From positions 6,803 through 70,802 of the forward strand of contig JBLIEU010000010.1 of the NCBI GenBank assembly GCA_047633195.1: 64,000 bases of DNA, in the 5' to 3' direction. The notes beneath the pieces were generated by a model. It was not told where the DNA came from. It worked only from the letters and a program-made list of their open reading frames with translations, and searched no databases. Each line of letters opens with the position of its first letter. Positions within the stretch are counted from its first letter, which is position 1. This document shows positions 36,506-46,231 of this stretch, one piece after another. The position numbers were made by a program, and so were the translations under genes. The stretch is from JAKVAV01 sp047633195 (GTDB taxonomy: Bacteria > Bacteroidota > Bacteroidia > Flavobacteriales_D > Cryomorphaceae).

Positions 36506-39500
36506 TATTTCTTCGTATTGTCTTCCTCTTCTATTTCCGTAGATTCCTTCTCGGGTTCATTAAAAATGTACCTGAATCGGTCAAAATCTTTTTGAAAGAC
36601 AAACCCTCCACCAGAGCGGGTAATTCGTCCGATTACGATGTCTTCTAAATCTGTTTTACTAAAGACCAGTAGGCGGTATCTGCCATCTGGTGTGAGCTTG
36701 TATTCGAGCTCGATATTCGTCATGAACTGTTGTTGCGAAGATTGAGCAGACCCAGAGTTCCCATCCTCTATGGCCATAGTACTTCCCACTTTCACTATAA
36801 TTCGATCGTCGGCAAATGACTTGGCCAAGTTGACGCTCAAGTCAGTACTTCCTTGTCCAGCGCTGCCACCATATGAGTACATATCAAAGTTTATATCGAC
36901 ACCTTTCACGTATTTATCGGAGAGATTATTGAGTTGGTTGGTAAGAATTTGGCTGGCGCTATTTCGGGCTTGGTTTGCCAAGACATTCGAATTAGAACCT
37001 CCATCTTGGGGTAAGAATGACCCGAGGATAAGGAGTGCAAAAACTTGCTTGTTTAGTTGACTTTCGTTTTCTCTTAAATCATTGAGTCTAGCCTCCACAG
37101 AGCCGCTTAGGGATCCTTCAGCTTCCTGGGCCAATTGGATGTCGAAAGTAATTTGCGGCTCCAGCAATTTTCCATCCACATTGAGCAAAACGATGAACGG
37201 GAGTTGTTGCTGAAAAGCATCGTCGTAAGAAGCGGAGCCATCGGTAAGCATCAGGTTCGAAATTCCTGCGCGCGTTTTGTAAGACGCAGTGATGTCGATA
37301 TTGGCATTGGTAGGCTCACCATTCCATACCAATTTACTTCCTTGGATGAAGTTAAATTTCTTCTTTTGTATGTCGTAGAAGGTCATTTGATAAAAACCAT
37401 TATCTACCTCGTAGACCCCGTTGAAGCGGAGAGCACCCGTTCTATCGTAATCAATATCCAGTTTTCCACTTCCTTGAATCTGCAAGTAGTCGCCAGCCGA
37501 TGAATCCACAATTACTTGAAAAACGGCTGATTTATCGACGATTAATTCTCCCTTAATTTGAGGATTACTTGCGAATATGTTCCCTTCTAATTCTTTCTCT
37601 AGTTTATTTCTTGTGACAATATCGTCCTCGGGATTCTCTTCGAAATTTGTCCAAACAAGAAGCGATTTATCGAAGGCCTCTATATCGGCTTTGGTCGTTA
37701 CGATGTATGTAAAATCTGTAGGCTCGTTGATTTTGACCTTTGCATCTACCTCAGGAGAAGTTGGCGGACCAGTTATCTCCAAATTGAGATCTGCTACCAG
37801 TTTTCCGTAGAAAGGACTATTTGCTGATTCCAAAATATCTACCAACGTAAAATTCTCACTTCTGATTTTTAGATCCAGTTCGGGTTGGGCGAATTTCTTG
37901 TGTTTTATTGTTCCATCGATGGATAAATTGCTGCCATTTTCGTCTGTCAAAGTGAATTTTTCAAAAGCTAACCCCTCAGGTGTAATTTTCACCTTTTCAT
38001 CATTCACCATGTATCCTGATCGAGCGCCATCAGGACGAATTGATGCATTCTTAAATTGAAGAGCTCCACCCAATTGCGGAAAAGTGGTTGTTCCATCGAT
38101 TGCGATTTCACCCGAGACCGATCCTGAAGCCTCAGCAATATTATTGGACACAAGTTTTTCTAAAAGGTGAAGATCAAATTGCTTGATCTTGACGTCGAGA
38201 TCGAAAGTAGATAAAGAGTCGTTTTGCGGAAGAATATTTCCATCCACAACAATGTCGATGAATTCTCCCTTCGCGCTAATATAAGTCTCAAAGTCCCCAT
38301 TTTCGTTGGAGGCTTTCCATTCTAAAGTGCCAAAATCGGCTCCTGATATTTTGAAGTTCGTGATGTTTCCGTCTCCTTCAAAGCTATTGTTCCTATTGAA
38401 TAAAACACGTCCATTGATTATTCCTTGAAATAGCTTTTCCTCTGTGTTAATTATACCTGTGAGCGCGCGCAATGGGAAGTTTTCTAAGGCAATACTCAGA
38501 GGTGAATCACTTTCTTCTTTTTCAAGTTGAAAGACTTTTTGATTGCTGTAAATTCTGAAATCTTGAAAACTGATTCCATTTTTATCAGATCTCATTAAGC
38601 AATCCTTTTCATAAAACCACTGATTGCCATCCAAGATCAAAGTATCATTAAGCTCAAAGGTGAACCCATTACTTAGTTTGAGCGAGTCTGGTTTTAAGTT
38701 CGCCCCAATTTGATAATGGTTTTTTGATGCTTCAGGGTTGATGGTTAGCAATGTTTGGGTGCCCTCCTCATTTTGATCTATCGTTAAATTTAGATCCTTT
38801 AAGCCCAATGTATCATAGGCCAAGGTGTTTATGGATAGTTTCCTTTTGGTGTTGCCTCCTCCGTCAGTGGTGGTAATTAGCAAGCTGTCGAGGCTGAAAT
38901 CGCCGTATTTTATTCCTGGGAAAAGGGCGGTGGCGATCAGTTCATTGTCGCTTGCAGAAAAATTCATTTCAGCAGATGAAGGTTTGAATTCCTTCAGGTC
39001 TGGAAGAAAGAGAAGACCGATATCTTCGAGGTCTGAGGTTTGGAAAGTAGCTTTCCAATAGGCCTCTTTGTCTAAAATAGATTCGTTTTCACCACGAGCT
39101 AGAAAATCTCTAATGACACTGCTCAGCGAATCTAATCTTCTGTTCGAAATGGAATGCAGTTGTATAAACCCTCCTTCGATCATGGCTTTGGTAGAGTCGA
39201 GACCTGTATAGAATGATGCTTTTAGCGGGTCTAGAGGAAATCTTTCGCCCTCTTTCACGAACAGGATTTCTTTAATCTCTGTAGATGCTTGGGTAGAAAT
39301 ACTGTCAGTTTTGAATTTTGCGTTTAGGTTGAAGCTTCCCCTAATATCCTTTGTCGCATAGTTTAAACCTTGCAAATATATACCCTTCACTCTACCAGAA
39401 ACGACAGCATCTATACCAGAAGTGAAATCAACCATTCCTCCTAGTCTAGCATACACAAAAGTATCTTGAACTGAGAAGGCATAGATAACTTCTTTGTCAG

Positions 39501-41448
39501 TAATATCAGCGTTTAGATTAAGATTCGCAAACTGATTATGGGCAAAATCGAGGGTGTCAATTCTTAGTTCCGTGCAGAGATGTAAGCTTGAATCTGTTAG
39601 ATTTTGAGTCTCTAATTTTAAGGAGAAATCGGAGTTCAATTTCTCTGATAGTTTTAGATAATCCCCGACTCTCACCTCATTAGATTCAAGTAGAACCGAT
39701 AGCCCTTGTTTTTTTGTCGACCACCCGTCGCCTTGAAGATTTATGGCAATATTCCCGAACGGAGATTTTATGATGCCGTCAACATCAGCGTTTTTTGAGT
39801 TGTAATTGCCTTTCAGCTCAAGAGTGAGAAACGATGGAATCAGCGCTGTATCCACATCTATGTGGCTTATGCAAGGGATTAAATCACTCTTCTTAAGATT
39901 CAATTCAAAATTCCTTAGCGTCAAGTCTTTTTGCCAAAGGCTATCACTCAGAGCGGTTGAACTGCCCTCGATAAAGACAAAACTACTGCCCGTTTTCACC
40001 TTTAGACTAGTGAAGTCAATTGTGCTTCTATCCCCTTCGATGTCAAGGTTTATGAAAATGTCTTCAGCAGGAATGGGAAGGCTATCCAATTCTAAGAGGA
40101 TATATATTTTTCTCACGTCGCTTGAAGCGATGCGTGTGTCATCTAAACTGATGGCTAGAAAATCAATGTTCAAAGAGTCTAGAAATCCTGCTACGTCATC
40201 ATACTCAATTACAGCTTCGAGTTTGATGGTTGACTGTCCGTAGCGGAGCTGCATATTATTTGCCTTTGCCGCTGAGTTCTGAAAAGCAAAATCACCATGA
40301 AATTCTTGCAATTCATCGAATTCGTTGTACTGGCCCGAGAGACTTTTTAAATCCAAAGTGTAGCCCGAAGAATTGGCGGAGACGTCTTCAGCTGAAATGG
40401 ACAAACGCTTTAGGCTATGCAGCGTGTCGTTTTGATCGAAAGCCCTTAAACTTATGTTTTCGAGTTCAAATTCTTCAACCTTGAGATCTATATCAACAAA
40501 GAAACTGGTAGATTGGTCAGTACTCGAATAAGTAATGGATTCAGTGCTGGAGACTTTAGCAGGCAGCGGAATATTGAATTGTGAATCAACCAGCAGAAGT
40601 TCTTCTACATAGAATTTATTTTTGTTGAGATCGATTTCGTCGGTTTCCAGGAAAACCTGACCCAGTTGAAATTCATAGGTAGGCTCGGTTCCCAATTTCA
40701 TTGAGATATGAGCGTTCAGAATCTCGAGTTCCTCCAAACCTATTTCAGGCAGAAGACTGGATGTATTTGAATCTGATTCCTTGGCCCTAGCAGGTATCGC
40801 AGCATAAAAACTACTGTTCTGTAGCGATATGCTTTCAGCTTTGAAGGCCTGATTTTCTATATCAAGCACATCCATATCCAGTTTGAATGATTCGATTTTT
40901 AAGTCAATTGAGTCTCCTGTTGTTCGGTCGGCGTATATGAAATCGAGTGATTCTATATTCAGATCGCCGAGCGAGAGCTCCCAACCTGAAGACGCAGAAT
41001 CCGTAGGAACGGTTTCTGTAGCAGCAGAATCATTGAAGCCTTCTGTGATGAAGTCAAAGTTGAATTCCCCGCTTTTATTCACAAATATTTTTCCTTCTAT
41101 TCCGCTCAGATTAATTTCGTCAATTCGGATAGTCTTTGCGAAAAGCATCCGCCAGCCAGGGTGAATTTCAAGGCCGTCTACGGTGGCAAGTTTAGAGCCA
41201 TCAGGGGATAGTAAGTCAATATCTTCGAGGCCTATAAAAAATGGGAGTCTTAGATCTACTTTACCAATACTCAGTTGACCTCCGGTTTTTTCATTGAAGT
41301 AAGAAGTTCCTTTGTTCACTGCGTGTTCGTGAATTGAAGGAACTTTCCAGATAGCAAAGACTGCCACGAATAAAATGATGAATGCGATAAGGATCCATTT
41401 AAATACCTTGGCGGCAATTCGCATGGATTTCTTAAAGAATTCTTTCAT
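36505..41448 (-). CDS. tamB: Translocation/assembly module protein TamB
   Basis: A 1647-residue AsmA-like/TamB protein. One N-terminal membrane helix (about 18-34, FKWILIAFIILFVAVFAIW) anchors it in the inner membrane. A very long repetitive beta domain (a groove that could carry lipids between membranes) follows, and the conserved DUF490 domain occupies the last 400 residues (QKKKFNFIQGSKLVWNGEPT, LLILGSF, VNLAKSFADDRIIVKVG, TRSGGGFVFQKDF). A short acidic tail (EKESTEIEEEDNTKK) ends the protein. First gene of the tamB-tamL pair and divergent from the membrane protein gene at 41477, with only 28 bases between starts. Confidence 0.93.
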   Translation of the reverse strand: MKEFFKKSMRIAAKVFKWILIAFIILFVAVFAIWKVPSIHEHAVNKGTSYFNEKTGGQLSIGKVDLRLPFFIGLEDIDLLSPDGSKLATVDGLEIHPGWRMLFAKTIRIDEINLSGIEGKIFVNKSGEFNFDFITEGFNDSAATETVPTDSASSGWELSLGDLNIESLDFIYADRTTGDSIDLKIESFKLDMDVLDIENQAFKAESISLQNSSFYAAIPARAKESDSNTSSLLPEIGLEELEILNAHISMKLGTEPTYEFQLGQVFLETDEIDLNKNKFYVEELLLVDSQFNIPLPAKVSSTESITYSSTDQSTSFFVDIDLKVEEFELENISLRAFDQNDTLHSLKRLSISAEDVSANSSGYTLDLKSLSGQYNEFDELQEFHGDFAFQNSAAKANNMQLRYGQSTIKLEAVIEYDDVAGFLDSLNIDFLAISLDDTRIASSDVRKIYILLELDSLPIPAEDIFINLDIEGDRSTIDFTSLKVKTGSSFVFIEGSSTALSDSLWQKDLTLRNFELNLKKSDLIPCISHIDVDTALIPSFLTLELKGNYNSKNADVDGIIKSPFGNIAINLQGDGWSTKKQGLSVLLESNEVRVGDYLKLSEKLNSDFSLKLETQNLTDSSLHLCTELRIDTLDFAHNQFANLNLNADITDKEVIYAFSVQDTFVYARLGGMVDFTSGIDAVVSGRVKGIYLQGLNYATKDIRGSFNLNAKFKTDSISTQASTEIKEILFVKEGERFPLDPLKASFYTGLDSTKAMIEGGFIQLHSISNRRLDSLSSVIRDFLARGENESILDKEAYWKATFQTSDLEDIGLLFLPDLKEFKPSSAEMNFSASDNELIATALFPGIKYGDFSLDSLLITTTDGGGNTKRKLSINTLAYDTLGLKDLNLTIDQNEEGTQTLLTINPEASKNHYQIGANLKPDSLKLSNGFTFELNDTLILDGNQWFYEKDCLMRSDKNGISFQDFRIYSNQKVFQLEKEESDSPLSIALENFPLRALTGIINTEEKLFQGIINGRVLFNRNNSFEGDGNITNFKISGADFGTLEWKASNENGDFETYISAKGEFIDIVVDGNILPQNDSLSTFDLDVKIKQFDLHLLEKLVSNNIAEASGSVSGEIAIDGTTTFPQLGGALQFKNASIRPDGARSGYMVNDEKVKITPEGLAFEKFTLTDENGSNLSIDGTIKHKKFAQPELDLKIRSENFTLVDILESANSPFYGKLVADLNLEITGPPTSPEVDAKVKINEPTDFTYIVTTKADIEAFDKSLLVWTNFEENPEDDIVTRNKLEKELEGNIFASNPQIKGELIVDKSAVFQVIVDSSAGDYLQIQGSGKLDIDYDRTGALRFNGVYEVDNGFYQMTFYDIQKKKFNFIQGSKLVWNGEPTNANIDITASYKTRAGISNLMLTDGSASYDDAFQQQLPFIVLLNVDGKLLEPQITFDIQLAQEAEGSLSGSVEARLNDLRENESQLNKQVFALLILGSFLPQDGGSNSNVLANQARNSASQILTNQLNNLSDKYVKGVDINFDMYSYGGSAGQGSTDLSVNLAKSFADDRIIVKVGSTMAIEDGNSGSAQSSQQQFMTNIELEYKLTPDGRYRLLVFSKTDLEDIVIGRITRSGGGFVFQKDFDRFRYIFNEPEKESTEIEEEDNTKK

Positions 41449-41476
41449 TTAATTTTGCTTGATAATTGACTGCCAA

Positions 41477-42973
41477 ATGACTAACCAAAAAGTGTTGGAA
41501 AGTACGAACTTTTCAGTGGTTACAAGGACTTTCAGCTTGGTGCTATTGGCTTTTTTTTGCGCCTTGTTTGTTCATTTTTTGAACCATCAATTTCTAGCCT
41601 CCGAAATTCCAACTTCACTTAGAGATAGCATTAGTGTAATTACCTCGGATGATGCTTCTTACATCAGGCCAACACTCAATTCTCTTGATTTGGGAGTTTG
41701 GAAAGGATCCAATCCTGGTGTTGGCGCCTATGTGCTCAGATCGCCTGGATATGGGATGGTCTTTGGAGTTTTTGCCTACCTCTTTGGTGAGACGAACGGT
41801 CTGTTGGCAATGGTTTTGTTTCAGTTAATCCTATGGAGTTTGGCTGTTGGCGCCATTCCGTTTCTGGCCCGCAGTCTTGGATTGAAAGAAAAGCCATCTT
41901 GGTGGCTGGCCGTTTTCATTTCGCTCATGCCCATGTTTTATGGATTTTTGAGCTACACACTCACGGAGGCAATAACACCTTCTTTGGTGATCTTTTTCTA
42001 CACTTTTCTTTTTTTCGGTATCGAGAAAAGTCGAAAGCTTTTGTTGATCTCTGTTATTGTACTTGGCTTTTTGATCCTCGTCAGACCTCCGTTGATCCTT
42101 CTGGTTCTCTCTTACCTTCCCTTCTTTCCAGTGCTCAGAAAAAGACTCGTACCAGTTCTATTCATTGCGCTGGCGCCAATTTTTTTATGGCAATTGCGCG
42201 TGCACCGATTTACCGGAAGGTTTGATCTTCATCCTATTTATCAATCCGATGCTTCAGATTTATACAGACCGCTGCACAAAGCTGCTTGGAATTTTCATAA
42301 AATGACTGGACAAACGGGAGTTGAGTTTCACCATTCAATGAATTTGTTGTGGCAAGCCGCCGAAGGAAATATCTCCGATGGCGATGCCACGAATGCCACA
42401 TTAAACAATCTTCATAGCAGTGTACTCCAAACCTTCAGTCGAGAGGAGGTTGTGTCTGCTTATTTTCAATACATCGCTATTCTCAGGCAACAAGTTCCAT
42501 ATCAATTGGCAAATGAGCCAATCAATCGCACATTGACCGGTGAGGCGGATTTGATCGCAAGGTTTGAATCAATGCAAAAGGAATACGTTTCGAATAACTT
42601 TACTCAAGCTTGGTTGATTGGCCCAATGAGTGTGATCAGAGAATTGGCACTCCACAGCAACTTATCGTTGTATATGTTTCAAAAGCCGCTGCGCGGAAAT
42701 GCGCTGGTCGAAACGTTAAGATGGCTTTCGTTAGCGGTTCATTTGTTCATTTACCTGTTTGCGCTGGTCTTCCTTTTCAGGAAAAAGAATCAAGTTTCTA
42801 TTTCCATTGCAATGCCCGCTATTTTATTTTTTTTCTATTTAATCTTTATTCAAAGAGGAATTGAGGAGAGATACATGTTGCCTTATTTGGTTCCGTTACT
42901 TTTACTCTCAATTCACACCGTCACTTCATTTTTACCCAAAAGGATAAAAGAGGTATTTCTACAAACTGACTAA
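41477..42973 (+). CDS. Polytopic membrane protein, GT-C glycosyltransferase-like
   Basis: A 498-residue protein from ATG 41477 (MTNQKVLESTN) with about ten to eleven hydrophobic segments. The first loop between helices 1 and 2 is large and carries the pair SDDASYIRPTLNSLDL, an acidic motif in the position where GT-C enzymes (ArnT/PMT types) keep their catalytic Asp. LRSPGYGMVFGVFAYLFG, just before helix 2, is also typical of Bacteroidota GT39-like proteins. It probably moves a sugar from a lipid carrier, but the acceptor is unknown. An unrelated transporter is the alternative. Confidence 0.55.
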   Translation: MTNQKVLESTNFSVVTRTFSLVLLAFFCALFVHFLNHQFLASEIPTSLRDSISVITSDDASYIRPTLNSLDLGVWKGSNPGVGAYVLRSPGYGMVFGVFAYLFGETNGLLAMVLFQLILWSLAVGAIPFLARSLGLKEKPSWWLAVFISLMPMFYGFLSYTLTEAITPSLVIFFYTFLFFGIEKSRKLLLISVIVLGFLILVRPPLILLVLSYLPFFPVLRKRLVPVLFIALAPIFLWQLRVHRFTGRFDLHPIYQSDASDLYRPLHKAAWNFHKMTGQTGVEFHHSMNLLWQAAEGNISDGDATNATLNNLHSSVLQTFSREEVVSAYFQYIAILRQQVPYQLANEPINRTLTGEADLIARFESMQKEYVSNNFTQAWLIGPMSVIRELALHSNLSLYMFQKPLRGNALVETLRWLSLAVHLFIYLFALVFLFRKKNQVSISIAMPAILFFFYLIFIQRGIEERYMLPYLVPLLLLSIHTVTSFLPKRIKEVFLQTD

Positions 42974-42983
42974 AGATTTTTTG

Positions 42984-43565
42984 ATGAATAGTATTGCTGT
43001 TTTTTGTGCCTCCGCCAGAGGAGTTGATGATCTCTATTTCGATGCCGCTAGGAGTGCTGGGGGCACTTTGGCTTCAGAAGGTATCCAAGTGGTTTTTGGT
43101 GGCTCTAAGCTCGGTTTGATGGGAGCGGTAGCTGACGGCGCTTTGGAAAATGGGGGAGAGGTGATCGGAGTGCTTCCAAGCTTTATGCGAAAGAAAGAAT
43201 TGGAGCACAAAGGCCTCACCGAATTGATTTTCGTGGAGTCGATGCACGAGCGAAAGCTCAAGATGCACGATTTGAGCGATGGTGTCATTGCACTCCCTGG
43301 CGGATTCGGAACTTTCGAAGAGTTGTTTGAAATGCTCACATGGGCACAATTGGGCCTGCACACCAAGCCTATTGGCATACTCAACGTATCTGGATACTAT
43401 GACAAGCTTTTGGAGATGTTTGACCATATGGCTCAAACGGGTCTCTTGCGACAAAGCTGCAAAGACATGGTTTTAGTAGCGGAAGCGATGCCCGAGCTCT
43501 TAAGCCAAATGAGAAATTACGTAGCTCCTCCTTCTGCTTTATCGCTGCTCAAGGATCAAACCTAA
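42984..43565 (+). CDS. LOG family protein (TIGR00730, cytokinin riboside phosphoribohydrolase-like)
   Basis: A 193-residue Rossmann protein from ATG 42984. The nucleotide-binding GGSKLGLMGAVADGAL and the signature PGGFGTFEELFEMLTW (PGGxGTxxE) with the catalytic Arg/Glu in HERKLKMH identify the LOG family. These hydrolyse nucleoside 5'-monophosphates to base and ribose 5-phosphate. Eight bases separate it from the upstream membrane protein. Its 3' end overlaps the convergent ppc gene by four bases. Confidence 0.92.
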   Translation: MNSIAVFCASARGVDDLYFDAARSAGGTLASEGIQVVFGGSKLGLMGAVADGALENGGEVIGVLPSFMRKKELEHKGLTELIFVESMHERKLKMHDLSDGVIALPGGFGTFEELFEMLTWAQLGLHTKPIGILNVSGYYDKLLEMFDHMAQTGLLRQSCKDMVLVAEAMPELLSQMRNYVAPPSALSLLKDQT

Positions 43566-46132
43566 GCGCTATTTCTGCTTGCGTTGATATTCCCGTAAAG
43601 GGAACGAACCACGAGCTTATTGTAGCTCTCCTTTAGTTTTTCGTTTTTCTCTCCCTTCGAGTTTTCCAACTCCTTAATGCGAATCATGGCATGCTGCTGA
43701 ATGGTCAGTAGCGGTAATACGATGTTTTCCCTCAGCTTTATGCTGGCCTTGATGTCAGGATTGGTTTGAAGCAATTCGTCCTGCCCTGATATGAGTAGAA
43801 GGTACTTCTTCGCACGCACCGACTCCTCGTAGATCAGCTTCCAGAACTCTCCGAACTCCTCGTCTTTTTCCATGTAGCGCGTTAGCTCAAAGTAGGTTTT
43901 GGAAAGCGATTGCATGGAATTGCCTAAGAGCGTTCTGAAGAAAAGTGAATTGGTGTAGAGTTCTTGAATTTCTTCGAGTCTTCCTTCTTTGTCAAACGCT
44001 TCGAAAGCCCTGCCCAGTCCGTAGAAACCAGGAACATTTTGTTTCAGCTGACTCCAAGCACCTACAAAGGGAATGGCTCTCAAATCTTCAAACTTCAATT
44101 TGTCACTCTTTCCTCGTTTAGAAGGGCGGCTTCCAATATTGGTCTGACCGTAATATTTCAGCGTACTCATCTTTTCCAAATAGGGAACAAACTTAGGGTG
44201 AGCCTTGAAATCGCAGTAAGCTTGATAGCTGATGCCCGATAATTCCTCCAGTATTGTTCGCGATTCTTCTCCCAGAATTTTTTCAGGAGAATTGATAACT
44301 TGGTTTTCCAAACCAGCCGTCAGCAGCTGTTCCAAGTTATGGCGGGAAGATTCTTCGGTTCCGAAATTGGAACTAATCGTTTGTCCCTGAACGGTAAGCT
44401 GAATTTGACTGCTTTCAATCGTTGGGCCCAGAGACGCGTAGAACTTATGCGTATTTCCACCACCACGGGCAGGAGGCCCACCGCGACCATCGAAGAAAAC
44501 AACTTGAATTCCGTGTTCTCGAGAGACTCTGGAGATTTCTTCTTTAGCTCTAAAGATGTTCCAGTTTGCCGAAAGGTAACCGCCATCCTTTGTGCCATCT
44601 GAGAAGCCAAGCATAACGACTTGCTTCATATGGCGATTTTTTAAATGTTTGAGGTAGGTTGCGTTGGAATAGAGTTTTTCCATTACGCCTCCTCCAGCTT
44701 GTAAATCATCTATGGTTTCAAAAAGTGGGATAACATCCATAAACATCTTGGTCCCCATTCCGCTGAGTTTGGCCATCCCGAAGACTCTTGCCATATCAAT
44801 TTCTCCACGGCAATTGCTGATGATGTATCGGTAACATCCTGAAGCACCATTTCTTTCTTGAATTTCTTGCATAGCATAGAACGATGAAATGGTATCGTTC
44901 AATGTGGGGTCGTCTAATCTTGGTTTTAATTTGAGTGGCTCAAGTTCTAAAAGACTCGCAAAGTTATTTTGTAATCCGTCAGGCCCTTTGTTTTTTGAGA
45001 TTTTTGGAAGAAGCGCTTCAAAGGTCTTCGCGATTACACGACTATCCTGGCGAATGTCCAAGCTGGCAAAATGAAATCCGAATACGCGAACCTTTCTTCT
45101 GATTGATTCGACTTCTTCAATGTAAAGGCCACTGTGTTCTTCTTCGATAACGGCCTTCAATTCATCGAGCCTATTTTCGAGCCATTTTAGTTTAATCACT
45201 GGGTTTTCGGGATTGACAAAAGCCGACTTGTAAAGCTTTGATTCTATCGCTTCAACAATTTCCAGCGCTCCCCTGAATGTGATTCTTCTTTTGAGTTCGC
45301 GAATGTCCTTGTAGTAACTTTTCAATACGCTGGTGCGCAAACGGTCTGCGACCATTAGGGAAGTGTCCACGCTAACGAATGGATTTCCGTCGCGGTCTCC
45401 ACCTGGCCAAAAGCCCAGTTGCAGCAGTGAGTTATTTCGCAAAATTTCCTCTGCGCTTTCATTCAGTTGGGCGCTAACGTTGTCGTAAATTTTTGGGATA
45501 CTTTTATAGAAAACATTTTCTAGGTACCAGATGAGGCTAACAGCCTCATCATACGGCGTCGGTTTTTGCTTTTTGAAAAAGGGAGTTTTACCGAGTTGAG
45601 CTAAATAAGACTTGATATTGGGAAGGTCATTTCTTCTTATGGCCTCAGAAAGGTCGGTGATGATTCCCAGCACAGGCCCTGGGTAAAACTGGGTAGGGTG
45701 CGCTGTTAGAACTATTCTCACACCAAAATCTCTGAGAGCAGTCTTTAGAGCTTCGCTGGCATTCCTGTTTGCCGTTTGATTAAAGAAAGCATTGACAGAG
45801 CCATTTCCATCTATATTATTCACCACATCATAGGCAGCATCTTCCAATGCGTCTACCAGGACAACTTGGCGTTCGATGTATTGGATAAATCTGAAAAGTT
45901 GATCTATCTGATTCTCCTCAGTTTTGTATTCTTTTCTATCGGCGAAAAACGAGGCGATAATTTCATCTGGAGATTTCCCTTCTTGCAGCCCATCGGCACA
46001 TTGTTCCTCCAAAAGTGGCAAGAGAATGCCTGTTCTGTGGACTCCATCAAGGTCAAGTGTTAAAAAAATGGAATTATAAATCTTGAATCGAAGTAGCACT
46101 AAATCGTTGAAGGCGCTCACGTTATTGTTCAT
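43562..46132 (-). CDS. ppc: Phosphoenolpyruvate carboxylase
   Basis: An 856-residue enzyme from ATG 46132 (MNNNVSAFNDLVLLRFKIYN). The catalytic His is in VLTAHPTQFYPG, and FWPGGDRDGNPFVS, GFSDGTKDGGYLSANW and DGRGGPPARGGG are the active-site blocks. It adds bicarbonate to PEP to give oxaloacetate, replenishing the TCA cycle. Differences from the classical enzyme: TAHPTQ for TAHPTE, FFDGRGG for FHGRGG, and the C-terminus ASRNSA instead of the usual QNTG. These may be lineage features of Bacteroidota PEPC. Divergent from the helicase gene. Confidence 0.93.
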   Translation of the reverse strand: MNNNVSAFNDLVLLRFKIYNSIFLTLDLDGVHRTGILLPLLEEQCADGLQEGKSPDEIIASFFADRKEYKTEENQIDQLFRFIQYIERQVVLVDALEDAAYDVVNNIDGNGSVNAFFNQTANRNASEALKTALRDFGVRIVLTAHPTQFYPGPVLGIITDLSEAIRRNDLPNIKSYLAQLGKTPFFKKQKPTPYDEAVSLIWYLENVFYKSIPKIYDNVSAQLNESAEEILRNNSLLQLGFWPGGDRDGNPFVSVDTSLMVADRLRTSVLKSYYKDIRELKRRITFRGALEIVEAIESKLYKSAFVNPENPVIKLKWLENRLDELKAVIEEEHSGLYIEEVESIRRKVRVFGFHFASLDIRQDSRVIAKTFEALLPKISKNKGPDGLQNNFASLLELEPLKLKPRLDDPTLNDTISSFYAMQEIQERNGASGCYRYIISNCRGEIDMARVFGMAKLSGMGTKMFMDVIPLFETIDDLQAGGGVMEKLYSNATYLKHLKNRHMKQVVMLGFSDGTKDGGYLSANWNIFRAKEEISRVSREHGIQVVFFDGRGGPPARGGGNTHKFYASLGPTIESSQIQLTVQGQTISSNFGTEESSRHNLEQLLTAGLENQVINSPEKILGEESRTILEELSGISYQAYCDFKAHPKFVPYLEKMSTLKYYGQTNIGSRPSKRGKSDKLKFEDLRAIPFVGAWSQLKQNVPGFYGLGRAFEAFDKEGRLEEIQELYTNSLFFRTLLGNSMQSLSKTYFELTRYMEKDEEFGEFWKLIYEESVRAKKYLLLISGQDELLQTNPDIKASIKLRENIVLPLLTIQQHAMIRIKELENSKGEKNEKLKESYNKLVVRSLYGNINASRNSA

Positions 46133-46213
46133 ATCGAGGGTTAAGTTTTTCAGCTGATGAAGGTACAAAAGGAAAATGGCTCCTTTCCGTTTTCGCTACC
46201 CATACATTCTCGT

Positions 46214-46221
46214 TAACTTTG
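46214..46221 (+). promoter_or_regulatory. -7 element TAACTTTG before the helicase gene
   Basis: An exact TAnnTTTG box with a near-match TTTC (46190-46193) 20 bases upstream in place of TTTG. The ATG at 46232 follows 10 bases later. Confidence 0.45.
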
Positions 46222-46231
46222 CGCCGTTTTT

